From: Halomonas sp. HAL1
GTDB taxonomy: Bacteria; Pseudomonadota; Gammaproteobacteria; Pseudomonadales; Halomonadaceae
NCBI RefSeq assembly: GCF_030544485.1
Contig: NZ_CP130610.1
Location: 2,728,001 to 2,792,000 of the forward strand
DNA length: 64,000 nucleotides
Direction of reading: 5' to 3'
The notes beneath the pieces were generated by a model. That model was not told the origin of the DNA and ran no database searches. It was given only the letters and a program-made list of their open reading frames with translations. The position numbers were made by a program, and so were the translations under genes. This document shows positions 53,313-62,183 of this stretch, piece by piece. Position 1 is the first letter of the stretch. Each line of letters starts with the position of its first letter.

Positions 53313-54098
53313 TTAACTTGCAAGCTGGCGCTGTCGGACAGCTTCAAACAAGCAGATACCGGTAGCTACTGACACATTGAGGCTAGAAACCTCTCCGGCC
53401 ATGGGCAGCTTGGCAAGGTTATCGCACGCTTCGCGCGTTAACCGCCGCATGCCCTTGCCTTCTGCTCCCATTACCAGGGCAGTAGGCCCCGTCATATCAA
53501 TATCAAAGATGCTAGCCTCAGCCTCACCTGCCGTACCGGTTATCCAGACACCGGCATCTTTTAGCTTGGCAAGCGTACGCGCCAAATTCGTCACTTGATA
53601 AACCGGCACCACCTCGGCGGCACCACAGGCAACTTTGCGCACGGTGGCATTGAGCGGTGCGGCCTTGTCCTTCGCCACGATCACCCCGTGCGCACCGGCG
53701 GCATCCGCGCTGCGCAGGCAGGCACCGAAGTTATGCACATCCGTCACGCCATCCAAAATCAGCAACAGTGGCGGTGTATTCGAGGGCCAAGCACGCAGCT
53801 TAAGCCAGAGCGACTCTTCGCCCTCGGGAGTTAGCGGCGGACAAAACGCGACTACCCCTTGGTGGGCAGCCCCCTGAGTTAGCTGATCAAGCAAATCGCG
53901 GGGTTGCTCTTTCACACGAGCGCCATGCGACTGAGCGTGGGCGACCAACTCTTTCAAGCGGCTCCCCGCCCCCTGCTGCACCCACAATTCACGGGGTGCC
54001 TCACCTCTATCTAGCAGGCTTTGCAGTGCATGAACGCCATAAACCTGATCTAGCCCATCAGGGGTCTTGGGACCCCGCCGTGAAGACGCTGACTTCAT
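53313..54098 (-). CDS. rlmB: 23S rRNA Gm2251 2'-O-methyltransferase
   Basis: RlmB is a SPOUT/SpoU methyltransferase for G2251 of 23S rRNA. The 261-residue protein has a substrate-binding N-terminal domain (VYGVHALQSLLDRGEAPREL) and the three SpoU motifs: ILDGVTDVHNFGACLRSADA, LVMGAEGKGMRRLTREACD and LPMAGEVSSLNVSVATGICLFE split across the knot. It starts two bases after the rnr stop, with AAGG upstream, so rnr-rlmB is an operon as in E. coli. A weak hairpin (CGCCCG/CGGGCG, 53264-53291) follows. Confidence 0.95.
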   Translation of the reverse strand: MKSASSRRGPKTPDGLDQVYGVHALQSLLDRGEAPRELWVQQGAGSRLKELVAHAQSHGARVKEQPRDLLDQLTQGAAHQGVVAFCPPLTPEGEESLWLKLRAWPSNTPPLLLILDGVTDVHNFGACLRSADAAGAHGVIVAKDKAAPLNATVRKVACGAAEVVPVYQVTNLARTLAKLKDAGVWITGTAGEAEASIFDIDMTGPTALVMGAEGKGMRRLTREACDNLAKLPMAGEVSSLNVSVATGICLFEAVRQRQLAS

Positions 54099-54100
54099 GC

Positions 54101-56533
54101 TCAGCCCTTATTCGGTGATGGTTTGCGTGGGCCGTTCCGTGTGCGGCGTGGGCCGCGACGCGTAGTGGGCTTCTCGCTACTGGATGGTTTGTCACCAGCC
54201 GCTTTGGCACTATTTCCTTTAACACCAGCGCTTTTAGCACCAGCGCCCCCTTCCCCACCGCGGCTCTTACGCGGCTGGCGGCGTGGGCGGGGTTTTTCAT
54301 CCCCCAGGCCGAAGTCAATCTTACGATCGTCCATATCGACCCGCGCCACTTGAACGGTAAGGCCATCGCCCAAGCGGTAAGTGGTGCCGGTACGCTCACC
54401 TTTCAGGCGGTGCTTCTCAGCTTCATAGTGATAGTAATCCGAAGGCAGCGACGTCACATGCACCAAGCCTTCCACAAAGAATTCATCCAGACGAACAAAG
54501 AGACCGAACTGAGTGACCGAAGCGATAGTACCTTCGAACATTTCGCCCAGCTTGTCGGACATGAACTCGCACTTCAGCCAGCTCTCGACATCACGGGTGG
54601 CTTCGTCGGCGCGACGCTCCGTCATCGAGCAGTGTTCACCCAGCTCGAGCATCTGCTCGAAGGTATATGGGCACCACTTGCTCGGCGGCTCAACCGGAGA
54701 TCCCTCAACGCGCAGCACCGTATTGGTCTGGCGCGGACCGCGAATCACCGAACGAATAGCGCGGTGAACCAGCAGATCAGGATAGCGGCGGATCGGCGAG
54801 GTAAAGTGGGCGTAGGCCTGGTAGGCCAAGCCGAAGTGACCTTCGTTTTGCGGAGAATAGACCGCCTGATTCATCGAGCGCAGCATGACCGTCTGGATGA
54901 TATCGAAGTCAGGGCGGTCGGCAATCGTCTCGCGTAGCGCCTGATAGTCCTGCGGAGTTGGCATATCACCGCCGCCGACCGCAAGGCCTAACTCGTTCAA
55001 GAACAGGCGGAGCTTATCAAGCCGCTCAGGTGTCGGCCGCTCGTGAATACGGTAAAGCGCCGGCAGGTCATGTTTGTCCAGAAAGCGTGCGGTCGCCACA
55101 TTGGCTGCCAACATACACTCTTCAATCAACTTGTGCGCGTTGTTACGGCTACGCGGAACTATTTTCTCGATTTTACGCTCATCATTAAAGATGATCGCCG
55201 TTTCAGTGGTATCAAAATCGATCGCACCACGCTCAGCGCGCGCTTCACGCAACAAGTAATAAAGCTCTTCCAGATTTTTTAGAGGCTTCACTAACTCGCT
55301 GTGCTCAGCCCTTAGCGCCTCGCCCTCTTCGCTCTGCTCATCAAGAATCGCCGCCACCTTGTTATAGGTAAGGCGAGCGTGAGAGTTCATGACGGCTTCG
55401 TAGAAGCGGTAGCGGCTAATCGCACCGGTTTGCGAAATATTCATCTCGCACACCAGCACCAAGCGATCCACATGGGGATTCAGCGAACAGAGCCCGTTAG
55501 ACAGCAGTTCCGGCAGCATGGGAACGACTTGGCCAGGGAAGTAGACCGAGTTACCCCGAGTGCGGCCTTCATCATCTAACGGCGTGCCAGGACGCACATA
55601 GTGGGAAACATCCGCGATAGCGACGAGCAGTTTCCAACTACCGGATTTGGTCTTCCAGGCACACACCGCATCATCGAAGTCTTTGGCAGACTCATCGTCG
55701 ATGGTAACCAGCGGCACGTCACGCAGGTCAACGCGGTGCTGCTTATCCTCTTCCAACACTTCAGCTGAAATGCCGGCGATCTGATCGAGCACTTCAGGCG
55801 GAAACTCTGCAGGAATATCGTAACTGCGAATCGCAATATCAATTTCCATACCGGGGTCCATACGCTCACCCAGCACTTCGATTACCTCGCCTACCGGCTG
55901 TACACGGGTGGCTGGCTGCTGAACGATCTTGGCCGAGATCACCTGGCCATCTTTAGCGCCACCACAGGCGCTATGAGGAATAATCACTTCCTGAGTAATA
56001 CGCGGGTTTTCCGGTATTAGAATGCCAAACTCAGGGGTATTACTACGGTAAACACCGACGATAGTCTGGGTGTTACGCGCAATCACATCGGCAATGGTCG
56101 CTTCATCACGACCACGACGATCACGCCCGCTAACGCGTACCAACACATGGTCGCCGTGAAAAACGCGCCGCATTTGACGAGGCGGTAGCACCAAATCAGG
56201 CTTTTTACCATCATCACGCAGCAGGAAACCAAAACCATCACGATGGCCAAGCACTTTGCCTTTGACCAGATCGAGCTTGTCGATCAACGCATAGGCACCT
56301 CGGCGGTCGCGCAGCACTTGACCATCGCGCTCCATCGCCGCCAAACGGCGACGGACAGCTTCGATCAGCTCTTCGTCTTCCAGACCCAGCAGGCGGCTCA
56401 TATTTTCATGGGTAATCGGCTTGCCATACGTTTCTAAGGCAGCAAGCAAATACTCCCGGCTCGGCGCTGGGTTACCATATTTATGCGCCTCGCGCTCGGC
56501 GTGCGGATCATCACTTAACGTCCAATACTTCAT
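54101..56533 (-). CDS. rnr: Ribonuclease R
   Basis: RNase R is a processive 3'-5' exoribonuclease able to unwind structured RNA. The 810-residue protein has an N-terminal winged-helix (NPAPSREYLLAALETYGKPI), two cold-shock domains, the RNB catalytic domain with DDESAKDFDDAVCAWK and its Asp residues, an S1 domain (LGEMFEGTIASVTQFGLFVRL) and a basic Lys/Arg tail of about 65 residues. I start at the ATG at 56533 (MKYWTLSDDPHAERE), which fits family N-termini and has AAGGA about 11 bases upstream; an ATG at 56572 would directly abut a terminator-like U-run and lacks a ribosome-binding site. Confidence 0.94.
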   Translation of the reverse strand: MKYWTLSDDPHAEREAHKYGNPAPSREYLLAALETYGKPITHENMSRLLGLEDEELIEAVRRRLAAMERDGQVLRDRRGAYALIDKLDLVKGKVLGHRDGFGFLLRDDGKKPDLVLPPRQMRRVFHGDHVLVRVSGRDRRGRDEATIADVIARNTQTIVGVYRSNTPEFGILIPENPRITQEVIIPHSACGGAKDGQVISAKIVQQPATRVQPVGEVIEVLGERMDPGMEIDIAIRSYDIPAEFPPEVLDQIAGISAEVLEEDKQHRVDLRDVPLVTIDDESAKDFDDAVCAWKTKSGSWKLLVAIADVSHYVRPGTPLDDEGRTRGNSVYFPGQVVPMLPELLSNGLCSLNPHVDRLVLVCEMNISQTGAISRYRFYEAVMNSHARLTYNKVAAILDEQSEEGEALRAEHSELVKPLKNLEELYYLLREARAERGAIDFDTTETAIIFNDERKIEKIVPRSRNNAHKLIEECMLAANVATARFLDKHDLPALYRIHERPTPERLDKLRLFLNELGLAVGGGDMPTPQDYQALRETIADRPDFDIIQTVMLRSMNQAVYSPQNEGHFGLAYQAYAHFTSPIRRYPDLLVHRAIRSVIRGPRQTNTVLRVEGSPVEPPSKWCPYTFEQMLELGEHCSMTERRADEATRDVESWLKCEFMSDKLGEMFEGTIASVTQFGLFVRLDEFFVEGLVHVTSLPSDYYHYEAEKHRLKGERTGTTYRLGDGLTVQVARVDMDDRKIDFGLGDEKPRPRRQPRKSRGGEGGAGAKSAGVKGNSAKAAGDKPSSSEKPTTRRGPRRTRNGPRKPSPNKG

Positions 56534-56572
56534 ACGAGCAACATCCTTAATGGCGTCATTTGCGAGAGGCAT

Positions 56573-56600
56573 AAAAAAAGCGCATACGCAGTGCGTTGCG
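56573..56600 (-). terminator. Terminator-like hairpin with U7 just upstream of rnr
   Basis: On the minus strand CGCA-ACGC pairs with GCGT-TGCG (one bulged base, 3-base loop) and is followed by CTTTTTTT. It precedes the rnr start by 40 bases. It could stop antisense transcription from the nuclease gene or attenuate rnr. The stretch 56573-56782 has no gene. Confidence 0.6.
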
Positions 56601-56743
56601 GGCGGGATATTTCAGTGTTTGAAAAGCTGAAATGAATAGGATTTTGTTTAGTCATAGGCGCAGTATAGCGCTGCACGTTCAATCACCCAACCGTCTTAGA
56701 CGTTGTTTATACAATTTGCTTTATAAAAAGCCCATGCGGGGTC

Positions 56744-56771
56744 TTGCATTTAACCATCACCCCGGTATTAT
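56744..56771 (+). promoter_or_regulatory. Promoter of the tRNA-Leu cluster
   Basis: TTGCAT (56744-56749) and TATTAT (56766-56771) are spaced 16 bases. The GC-rich discriminator ACGCGCCAC follows, typical of stable-RNA promoters under stringent control. The first tRNA starts 12 bases after the -10 box. Confidence 0.7.
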
Positions 56772-56782
56772 ACGCGCCACTT

Positions 56783-56869
56783 GCCCAGATGGCGGAATTG
56801 GTAGACGCGCTAGCTTCAGGTGCTAGTGTCCGTATGGACGTGGAGGTTCAAGTCCTCTTCTGGGCACCA
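56783..56869 (+). tRNA. tRNA-Leu (anticodon CAG), copy 1
   Basis: An 87-base class II tRNA with encoded CCA. The acceptor stem is GCCCAGA/TCTGGGC, the anticodon stem CTAGC/GCTAG encloses TTCAGGT (anticodon CAG), the long variable arm is TGTCC-GTAT-GGACG, and the T arm has GGTTCAAGTCC. It differs from copies 2 and 3 in the seventh acceptor pair (A-T instead of G-C). Confidence 0.96.
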
Positions 56870-56931
56870 AACTGCTTTTATACTATCTCTTTATATAAGC
56901 AGTACGGTGCAGGCAGTTAAGGTTTGTGTTC

Positions 56932-57018
56932 GCCCAGGTGGCGGAATTGGTAGACGCGCTAGCTTCAGGTGCTAGTGTCTGTATGGACGTGGAGGTTCAA
57001 GTCCTCTCCTGGGCACCA
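56932..57018 (+). tRNA. tRNA-Leu (anticodon CAG), copy 2
   Basis: The 87-base sequence is nearly identical to copy 1, with acceptor stem GCCCAGG/CCTGGGC. The variable arm reads TGTCT-GTAT-GGACG, so a C-G pair has become a wobble pair. CCA is encoded. Confidence 0.96.
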
Positions 57019-57078
57019 TACGAACACAAACGGCAAGTGGTTCAAGTCAGAGTTTATCGACTACGCTTCAAATGATGC

Positions 57079-57165
57079 GCCCAGGTGGCGGAATTGGTAG
57101 ACGCGCTAGCTTCAGGTGCTAGTGTCCGTATGGACGTGGAGGTTCAAGTCCTCTCCTGGGCACCA
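57079..57165 (+). tRNA. tRNA-Leu (anticodon CAG), copy 3
   Basis: The 87-base sequence has the acceptor stem of copy 2 and the variable arm of copy 1, with encoded CCA. No convincing terminator follows in 57166-57290; a T-rich stretch at 57205-57220 lacks a stem. Confidence 0.96.
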
Positions 57166-57290
57166 TGACTTACATGGGCCAGTCCGCATCATTATTAGCA
57201 TCCCTCTTTTTATCTTTTCCGTTTTACTCGCTTTTCTTAAAGTACCGTACCTTATCTCAAAGTACTGTACCTTCTCAAAGCACCTCCTCT

Positions 57291-58154
57291 TTACTGAAAT
57301 CGCCCTGGGCGTCGCGCCACTTCTTCAAGTGCCCAACCCTGTACTCGCAACTCCCCTTCCAGCACAGACTCTACTTCCGTCGTTAACTCTGGGAAGAAGT
57401 TAAGTCCCGTGCGCGTTTCTATATCATCAATCGTTACCAAGTAATCATCCAGCGGCTCATTTCCGCGGACATCCTGAGGCATGATAAACGCAAGCGCTAA
57501 CGGTGCTTCGTTGTGCGGGGCGACGATGATCTTATAAAACGCTTCGGGCACTTCGACCAGCCCTACTCGATTAAACACGTTATCCATAAAGCGTTCAGGA
57601 AATACCGGCCCAGTAATCACCTGCAAACGATCAAAGCGCGGCGCAAAGTGATCCATAACGACTTCTTCTAAACGCTGCCACAGCTGCCGATTGAGTTGGG
57701 GTCGCTGCGGGGTCATATTACTCATCAAGAAGGTATCGACTTGAGCGCTGCGACCGTGCACCGCGGCGATCGCATAATTGGGCGCCAGATGGCCTCGGTC
57801 GTAACCACTGCCTGCGTAGCTATCCGTGCCTACCGGCCACAGTGTGCGCCAATCAGCTTGAAAATTTGGCCGGGAACCAATGCTTGAATCGTCTACCGCT
57901 TCAACCTGATAGCTTACCCAGAGCGGATTAACCCGCACATCAGACCAGCCAACTAAATAGCCGTCGTTGCGCAATACACGGTGAATCGTAGTAGGGCGAA
58001 ACTCCTCCCAGGTAGGCACCCCCATCCACGTATAAGCATCTTTATGCTGGCGCTCTTGAAATTCCCACAGCCCCGTACCAACAGCAACAAACAGCACGGC
58101 AATACCCAAGCGTCGCCCCTGCCGACGCCAGCTCGAAAGCGATGTTCCCAACAC
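57291..58154 (-). CDS. Membrane-anchored DNA/RNA non-specific endonuclease (NucA/EndoG type)
   Basis: A 287-residue protein with an N-terminal signal or anchor (LGIAVLFVAVGTGLWEF after basic residues) and a beta-beta-alpha-metal nuclease domain. The catalytic motif is SGYDRGHLAPNYA (DRGH with the catalytic His), followed by SNMTPQRPQLNRQLWQRLE with the metal-binding Asn. It probably acts in the periplasm. The start is a GTG with GGGAG five bases upstream. Nothing next to it suggests toxin delivery or an immunity partner, so a nutritional or housekeeping role is possible. Confidence 0.9.
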   Translation of the reverse strand: MLGTSLSSWRRQGRRLGIAVLFVAVGTGLWEFQERQHKDAYTWMGVPTWEEFRPTTIHRVLRNDGYLVGWSDVRVNPLWVSYQVEAVDDSSIGSRPNFQADWRTLWPVGTDSYAGSGYDRGHLAPNYAIAAVHGRSAQVDTFLMSNMTPQRPQLNRQLWQRLEEVVMDHFAPRFDRLQVITGPVFPERFMDNVFNRVGLVEVPEAFYKIIVAPHNEAPLALAFIMPQDVRGNEPLDDYLVTIDDIETRTGLNFFPELTTEVESVLEGELRVQGWALEEVARRPGRFQ

Positions 58155-58240
58155 TCTTACTCCCTGGTTAGCGCTGACGAGCGCCTATCGTTTTATCTCG
58201 CTTAAAGCTACTACCATCGTGGCGATAAACGCGGCCCCAA

Positions 58241-58516
58241 TTACCAGCCTAGTGAAAACATCGTTTCAAGATCGTGGCGGGAGTGCACCTGCATGGCATT
58301 CAGGGTTTCTGTATCGCTGATACCTTCTACGGCATTTAAGCGCTCCGTTACCAGCTCAGCCAAGCTTTCAAAATCGCGAGTACGGGCAATCGCCACCAAG
58401 TCGTAGCGGCCACAGGTAGAATAAACTTCACTAATGCCTTCTACATCAGCTAAGCGCTCGGCCACGGCTTTCACTTGGCCTTTATCGGTATTGATTAAAA
58501 TGACTGCGTTTTGCAT
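58241..58516 (-). CDS. Stand-alone Lrp/AsnC ligand-binding (RAM) domain protein
   Basis: A 91-residue protein consisting only of the RAM effector domain of Lrp/AsnC regulators: MQNAVILINTDKGQVKAVAE, then VEGISEVYSTCGRYDLVAIAR and VEGISDTETLNAMQV. No helix-turn-helix is present. Such proteins may bind amino acids or modulate full-length Lrp homologues. The ATG at 58516 has GAGG nine bases upstream; an in-frame start at 58549 is weaker. A gene-free stretch of 266 bases (58517-58782) lies between it and the divergent HiPIP gene. Confidence 0.88.
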   Translation of the reverse strand: MQNAVILINTDKGQVKAVAERLADVEGISEVYSTCGRYDLVAIARTRDFESLAELVTERLNAVEGISDTETLNAMQVHSRHDLETMFSLGW

Positions 58517-58782
58517 GGCGTGCCCCTCAAGAGAAAATAATGGCAACAAAATGTCGTCTTTAAGCTGCGCAGAGTATAGCAGCGACTAGGAAGCGAGCGC
58601 AGCACCCAGCGACAGCGTGACCAATTGTCGCTGTACATCTCAAGGCATTCGCACAAGCTTTGCACATCCGCTAGCATGTAAGAGAGAACTCCGACTTATA
58701 AGTTTATTCGGAGCACTAATAGAGGTGGATCACCACCCAACAACCGTGACCAAACGTCAGACCGTGACGATAAGGAGAAATC

Positions 58783-59097
58783 ATGGCTAATAAGAGCCGT
58801 CGTGACTTCATGCGCAACAGCATGTTAGGGCTCGCTGCCCTTCCGCTGGGTGCAGGTATTCTTTCCAAGACTGCTTTCGCTCAAGAGCTGCCGCGTCTTG
58901 ATCCTTCCTCAAGTAACGCCCAAGCGCTTAACTACGTCGAAGACGCCAGTGAAGCAAGCGACCACCCGGCTTATGAAGAGGGCGAGCGCTGCGATAACTG
59001 CATGTTCTTCAATGCAGAGACACAAGGTTGCCAGCTGTTTCCTGAGAACAGTGTTGAGCCTGCGGGCTGGTGTCAGTCTTGGACTGCACAAGCCTAA
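58783..59097 (+). CDS. High-potential iron-sulfur protein (HiPIP), Tat-exported
   Basis: A 104-residue periplasmic electron carrier. The N-terminus has a twin-arginine signal (KSRRDFMRNSMLGLAALPLG) cleaved after AFA. Four Cys at residues 70, 73, 83 and 97 in the order CDNC, GCQLF and GWCQSW ligate the [4Fe-4S] cluster; the GWC and AxRCDNCxFF motifs are family hallmarks. HiPIPs usually carry electrons between the bc1 complex and oxidases or photosynthetic centres. The ATG has AAGGAG eight bases upstream, and a strong terminator follows. Confidence 0.93.
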   Translation: MANKSRRDFMRNSMLGLAALPLGAGILSKTAFAQELPRLDPSSSNAQALNYVEDASEASDHPAYEEGERCDNCMFFNAETQGCQLFPENSVEPAGWCQSWTAQA

Positions 59098-59130
59098 ACA
59101 GCTGCCGTTTAACGCGGATACTGCTGTACT

Positions 59131-59168
59131 AACAACTACCCCGCGCTTTGCGCGGGGTAGTTGTTTTT
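59131..59168 (+). terminator. Intrinsic terminator after the HiPIP gene
   Basis: A 14-15 bp perfect stem (ACAACTACCCCGCGC with GCGCGGGGTAGTTGT) and a TTT loop are followed by TTTT. Its reverse side could also serve the convergent spoVR gene. Confidence 0.92.
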
Positions 59169-59209
59169 AAAGGGTTGTTTTGAGAAAGCCGATTTTCACC
59201 GAAGAGCGC

Positions 59210-60781
59210 TTAAGAAGCATGGCTCTCATCTTCAACCGGCCAGTGAAAACGTCGCGTCACTTGCCCCTCCTCCATTGAGACCAGATGAACCGGAAAACCC
59301 CATAGCTGCTGTAGATGGCGAATGACCGGATAAACGCTGCGCCCCAGCGGGCGGCGATTATCCTGCACGTGATGAAGCGTCAATGAGCGGTCCCCACGAA
59401 TCGCCGCCTCGACCACTTGAATATTGGGCTCGCGAACGGAGAGCGCATACTGCGTTGCGAGCGCTTCACGAACCTGGCGATAGCCCTGTTCGTTATGTAT
59501 CGCCGCTACTTCAAGTGCCTCTAACTGATCATCATCCACCACTAAAAACAGCTTATGGTCGCGCATCACCTTCGGCGAAAGAAACTGCTGAATAAACGAC
59601 TCGTCCTTAAAGTTGCGCATCGCAAACTCCACCGTTTCCCGCCACGGTGTGCCCGCCACATCTGGAAACCACTCACGATCCTCGTCGGTAGGGTTCTCGC
59701 AGATGCGCTTAATATCCATAAAAATCGCGAAACCAAGCGCATACGGGTTAATCCCACTAAAGTGAGGGCTATCAAAGGCTGGCTGGTTAATCACAGCGGC
59801 GTGGGACTGCAAAAATTCCAGCATCAGCCCTTCATCGACATTGCCGTCGTCGTAGAGTCGATTCATTAACGTGTAGTGCCAGAAGCACGCCCAGCCCTCA
59901 TTCATCACCTGCGTTTGCCGCTGGGGATAAAAATACTGCGCCAGCTTGCGCACAATTCGCACAATCTCACGCTGCCAAGGCGCCAGCAACGGGGCGTTTT
60001 TCTCAATAAAGTAGAGCAGATTTTCCTGCGGCTCTGAAGGGTAAAGCCCGCCGCTATGTAAGCCTAACGGGTCATCGCCATTGGCATTGTGCAAACTACC
60101 CGGCAGCGAAGGCTCACCAGTGGGTGGTTCGGGAATGGTTCGCCAGAGCATATTAACCTGGGTTTGTAGATAGGCTTCCCGCTCATCCTGGCGCTTCGCT
60201 TCCTCTTCTGCAGAAATCGGTGAGGGGCGTTTGTAGCGGTCAACACCGTAGTTTTGCAGCGCATGGCAAGCATCCAGCAGCTGCTCGACAGCCTGCACGC
60301 CGTGGCGCTCTTCGCACTGGGCGATATACTTACGTGCAAACACCAAGTAATCGACAATAGAAGAGGCATCCGTCCAAGTACGGAACAGGTAGTTACCTTT
60401 AAAAAAGGAGTTATGACCGTAGCAGGCGTGGGCCATAACCAACACCTGCATCATCAGCGTGTTCTCTTCCATCAAGTAGGCTATACAAGGGTCAGAGTTA
60501 ATGACCAGCTCATAAGCCAGGCCCATCTGGCCGCGCTTGTAAGCCCCCTCAACGGCTAGAAACTGCTTTCCGAATGACCAGTGGTGGTAGCCCACCGGCA
60601 TGCCCACGCTGGCGTAGGCATCCATCATCTGCTCCGTGGTGATCACTTCTATCTGATTGGGATAAGTATCCAGACGATACTCATCAGCGAGCCTTGCCAG
60701 TTCCGCATCGAAGCGCTCCAGCAGGTTGAAGTTCCAATCGGAGCCGGTGGCAATCGGCTTGCGCTTGCGGGTCGCACTCAT
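59210..60781 (-). CDS. SpoVR family protein (YcgB type)
   Basis: A 523-residue cytoplasmic protein of the SpoVR/YcgB family, first described in Bacillus sporulation but widely present in non-spore-formers. It has the conserved MPVGYHHWSFGKQFLAVEGA, the ELVINSDPCIAYLMEEN segment, VMAHACYGHNSFFKGNYLF, and LMNRLYDDGNVDEGLMLEFL. Its biochemical role is unknown. The gene closes the prkA-yeaH-spoVR group, a conserved proteobacterial unit that is linked to nitrogen and stationary-phase stress in E. coli. The gap to yeaH is 53 bases. Confidence 0.94.
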   Translation of the reverse strand: MSATRKRKPIATGSDWNFNLLERFDAELARLADEYRLDTYPNQIEVITTEQMMDAYASVGMPVGYHHWSFGKQFLAVEGAYKRGQMGLAYELVINSDPCIAYLMEENTLMMQVLVMAHACYGHNSFFKGNYLFRTWTDASSIVDYLVFARKYIAQCEERHGVQAVEQLLDACHALQNYGVDRYKRPSPISAEEEAKRQDEREAYLQTQVNMLWRTIPEPPTGEPSLPGSLHNANGDDPLGLHSGGLYPSEPQENLLYFIEKNAPLLAPWQREIVRIVRKLAQYFYPQRQTQVMNEGWACFWHYTLMNRLYDDGNVDEGLMLEFLQSHAAVINQPAFDSPHFSGINPYALGFAIFMDIKRICENPTDEDREWFPDVAGTPWRETVEFAMRNFKDESFIQQFLSPKVMRDHKLFLVVDDDQLEALEVAAIHNEQGYRQVREALATQYALSVREPNIQVVEAAIRGDRSLTLHHVQDNRRPLGRSVYPVIRHLQQLWGFPVHLVSMEEGQVTRRFHWPVEDESHAS

Positions 60782-60834
60782 AGCCCACTCCTCTATTACA
60801 CGGTCACACGGTCACTAGCCTCTATACACGGCCA

Positions 60835-62121
60835 CTAGGACTGGCTTAAGCGGCGTTTGAACAGCTCTCGAAAGACCGGATAAATATCGCCCGCCTCTAT
60901 AATTTGCCGCATGGCAAAGCGTTCGGGAAATTCTTTGACCACACTTGCATACTCATGCCACAGCGATTGATGGTCGTGGGGCGTAATCTCAACGTAAGCG
61001 TAGTATTGCAACTGTGGCATTAGCTGTTTGATCAGCAAGTCGCGGCAAATATTCGAGTCGTCATCCCAGTTATCGCCATCGGAGGCTTGGGCCACATATA
61101 AATTCCACTGCCCCACTGGGTAACGCTTTTCAATGATCTTATTGACCAGATTCAGCGCACTGGAAACAATCGTGCCGCCGGTTTCCCGTGAGTAAAAAAA
61201 CTCCTCCTCGCTAACTTCCCGGGCAGCGGTGTGGTGGCGCACAAACACCAGTTCGACTTTTTCGTAGTGTTTCTCCAAAAACAGATACAGCAGCAAGAAA
61301 AAGCGCTTAGCGATATCTTTATGGTTCTGGGTCATCGACCCCGAAACGTCCATGACACAAAACATGACCGCCTGATTAGAAGGCTGCGGCTGGGCGCTTA
61401 ACTGGTGATAACGCAAGTCATAGGTATCAATGAACGGCACGCCGGCAATACGTTTTTCCAGACGCTCGATTTCAGTTTTCAGCTCGGCAATACGGGCCGG
61501 GTTACGCAATACCGGGTCTTTACGCTCTTCGGCTTCCAGGGCCTCCTGAGCTTCCTTAAGTGCCCGTTTAATCGGCGCGCGCATGGCAATGCGCCGAGCG
61601 TAGGCTTCGCGCATCGAACGGGTAATGCTGATCCGGGAAGGCACGCCATCTTTAGACAATCCCGCCCGCACCATTTTGACCTCTTCCAGCGACTTCAACG
61701 GCTTGCGCTGCAAGTGGGGCAGCTCAAGCCCGTCAAACACAAACTCTAGAAACTCCTCACGGCTGAGGGTGAAGGCGAACTCATCCACCCCTTCCCCCTG
61801 ATTAGAGGCGCCGCCTTCCCCCGCACCACTGCCACCGCCCTGCCCGCTAGGGCGGCGTATTTTGTCGCCCGCTACAAACTCTTTGTTGCCTGGCGAGACG
61901 ATATTGCGTGCCCCGCCCGGGCCATGCTGGAACACCGGCTCAGAGATATCCTTCGCCGGAATAGATATTTTTTCACCGCGCTCCATATCAGTAATGGAGC
62001 GGCGGTTAACGGCCTCTTCAACCGAACGCTTGATATGCTTGCGATAGCGCTCTAAAAAGCGCTGACGGTTCACCGCGCTTTTATGTTTAGCGTTAGGCCT
62101 TCGATCAATAAAGTAGGTCAT
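60835..62121 (-). CDS. yeaH: DUF444 family protein (YeaH type, vWA-like)
   Basis: A 428-residue protein of the DUF444/YeaH family. It begins [20 protein letters not shown] and has a glycine-rich loop ([19 protein letters not shown], about residues 95-115). The C-terminal half is a von Willebrand A-like domain with a MIDAS sequence [20 protein letters not shown] and [11 protein letters not shown]. It probably acts with the PrkA kinase encoded upstream. In E. coli yeaG-yeaH are co-transcribed and induced by nitrogen starvation. A 62-base gap separates it from prkA. Confidence 0.94.
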   Translation of the reverse strand: MTYFIDRRPNAKHKSAVNRQRFLERYRKHIKRSVEEAVNRRSITDMERGEKISIPAKDISEPVFQHGPGGARNIVSPGNKEFVAGDKIRRPSGQGGGSGAGEGGASNQGEGVDEFAFTLSREEFLEFVFDGLELPHLQRKPLKSLEEVKMVRAGLSKDGVPSRISITRSMREAYARRIAMRAPIKRALKEAQEALEAEERKDPVLRNPARIAELKTEIERLEKRIAGVPFIDTYDLRYHQLSAQPQPSNQAVMFCVMDVSGSMTQNHKDIAKRFFLLLYLFLEKHYEKVELVFVRHHTAAREVSEEEFFYSRETGGTIVSSALNLVNKIIEKRYPVGQWNLYVAQASDGDNWDDDSNICRDLLIKQLMPQLQYYAYVEITPHDHQSLWHEYASVVKEFPERFAMRQIIEAGDIYPVFRELFKRRLSQS

Positions 62122-62183
62122 ACGACCTCCTTAGACGCTTTTCTTAAGCACTGTTTTAACAACAGTCCTTAACTATCCGTCCC

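Noticed and set aside
56783..57165. Three near-identical 87-base units with unique spacers, CRISPR-like at first sight
   Set aside because: Each unit folds as a complete tRNA-Leu with anticodon CAG and encoded CCA.
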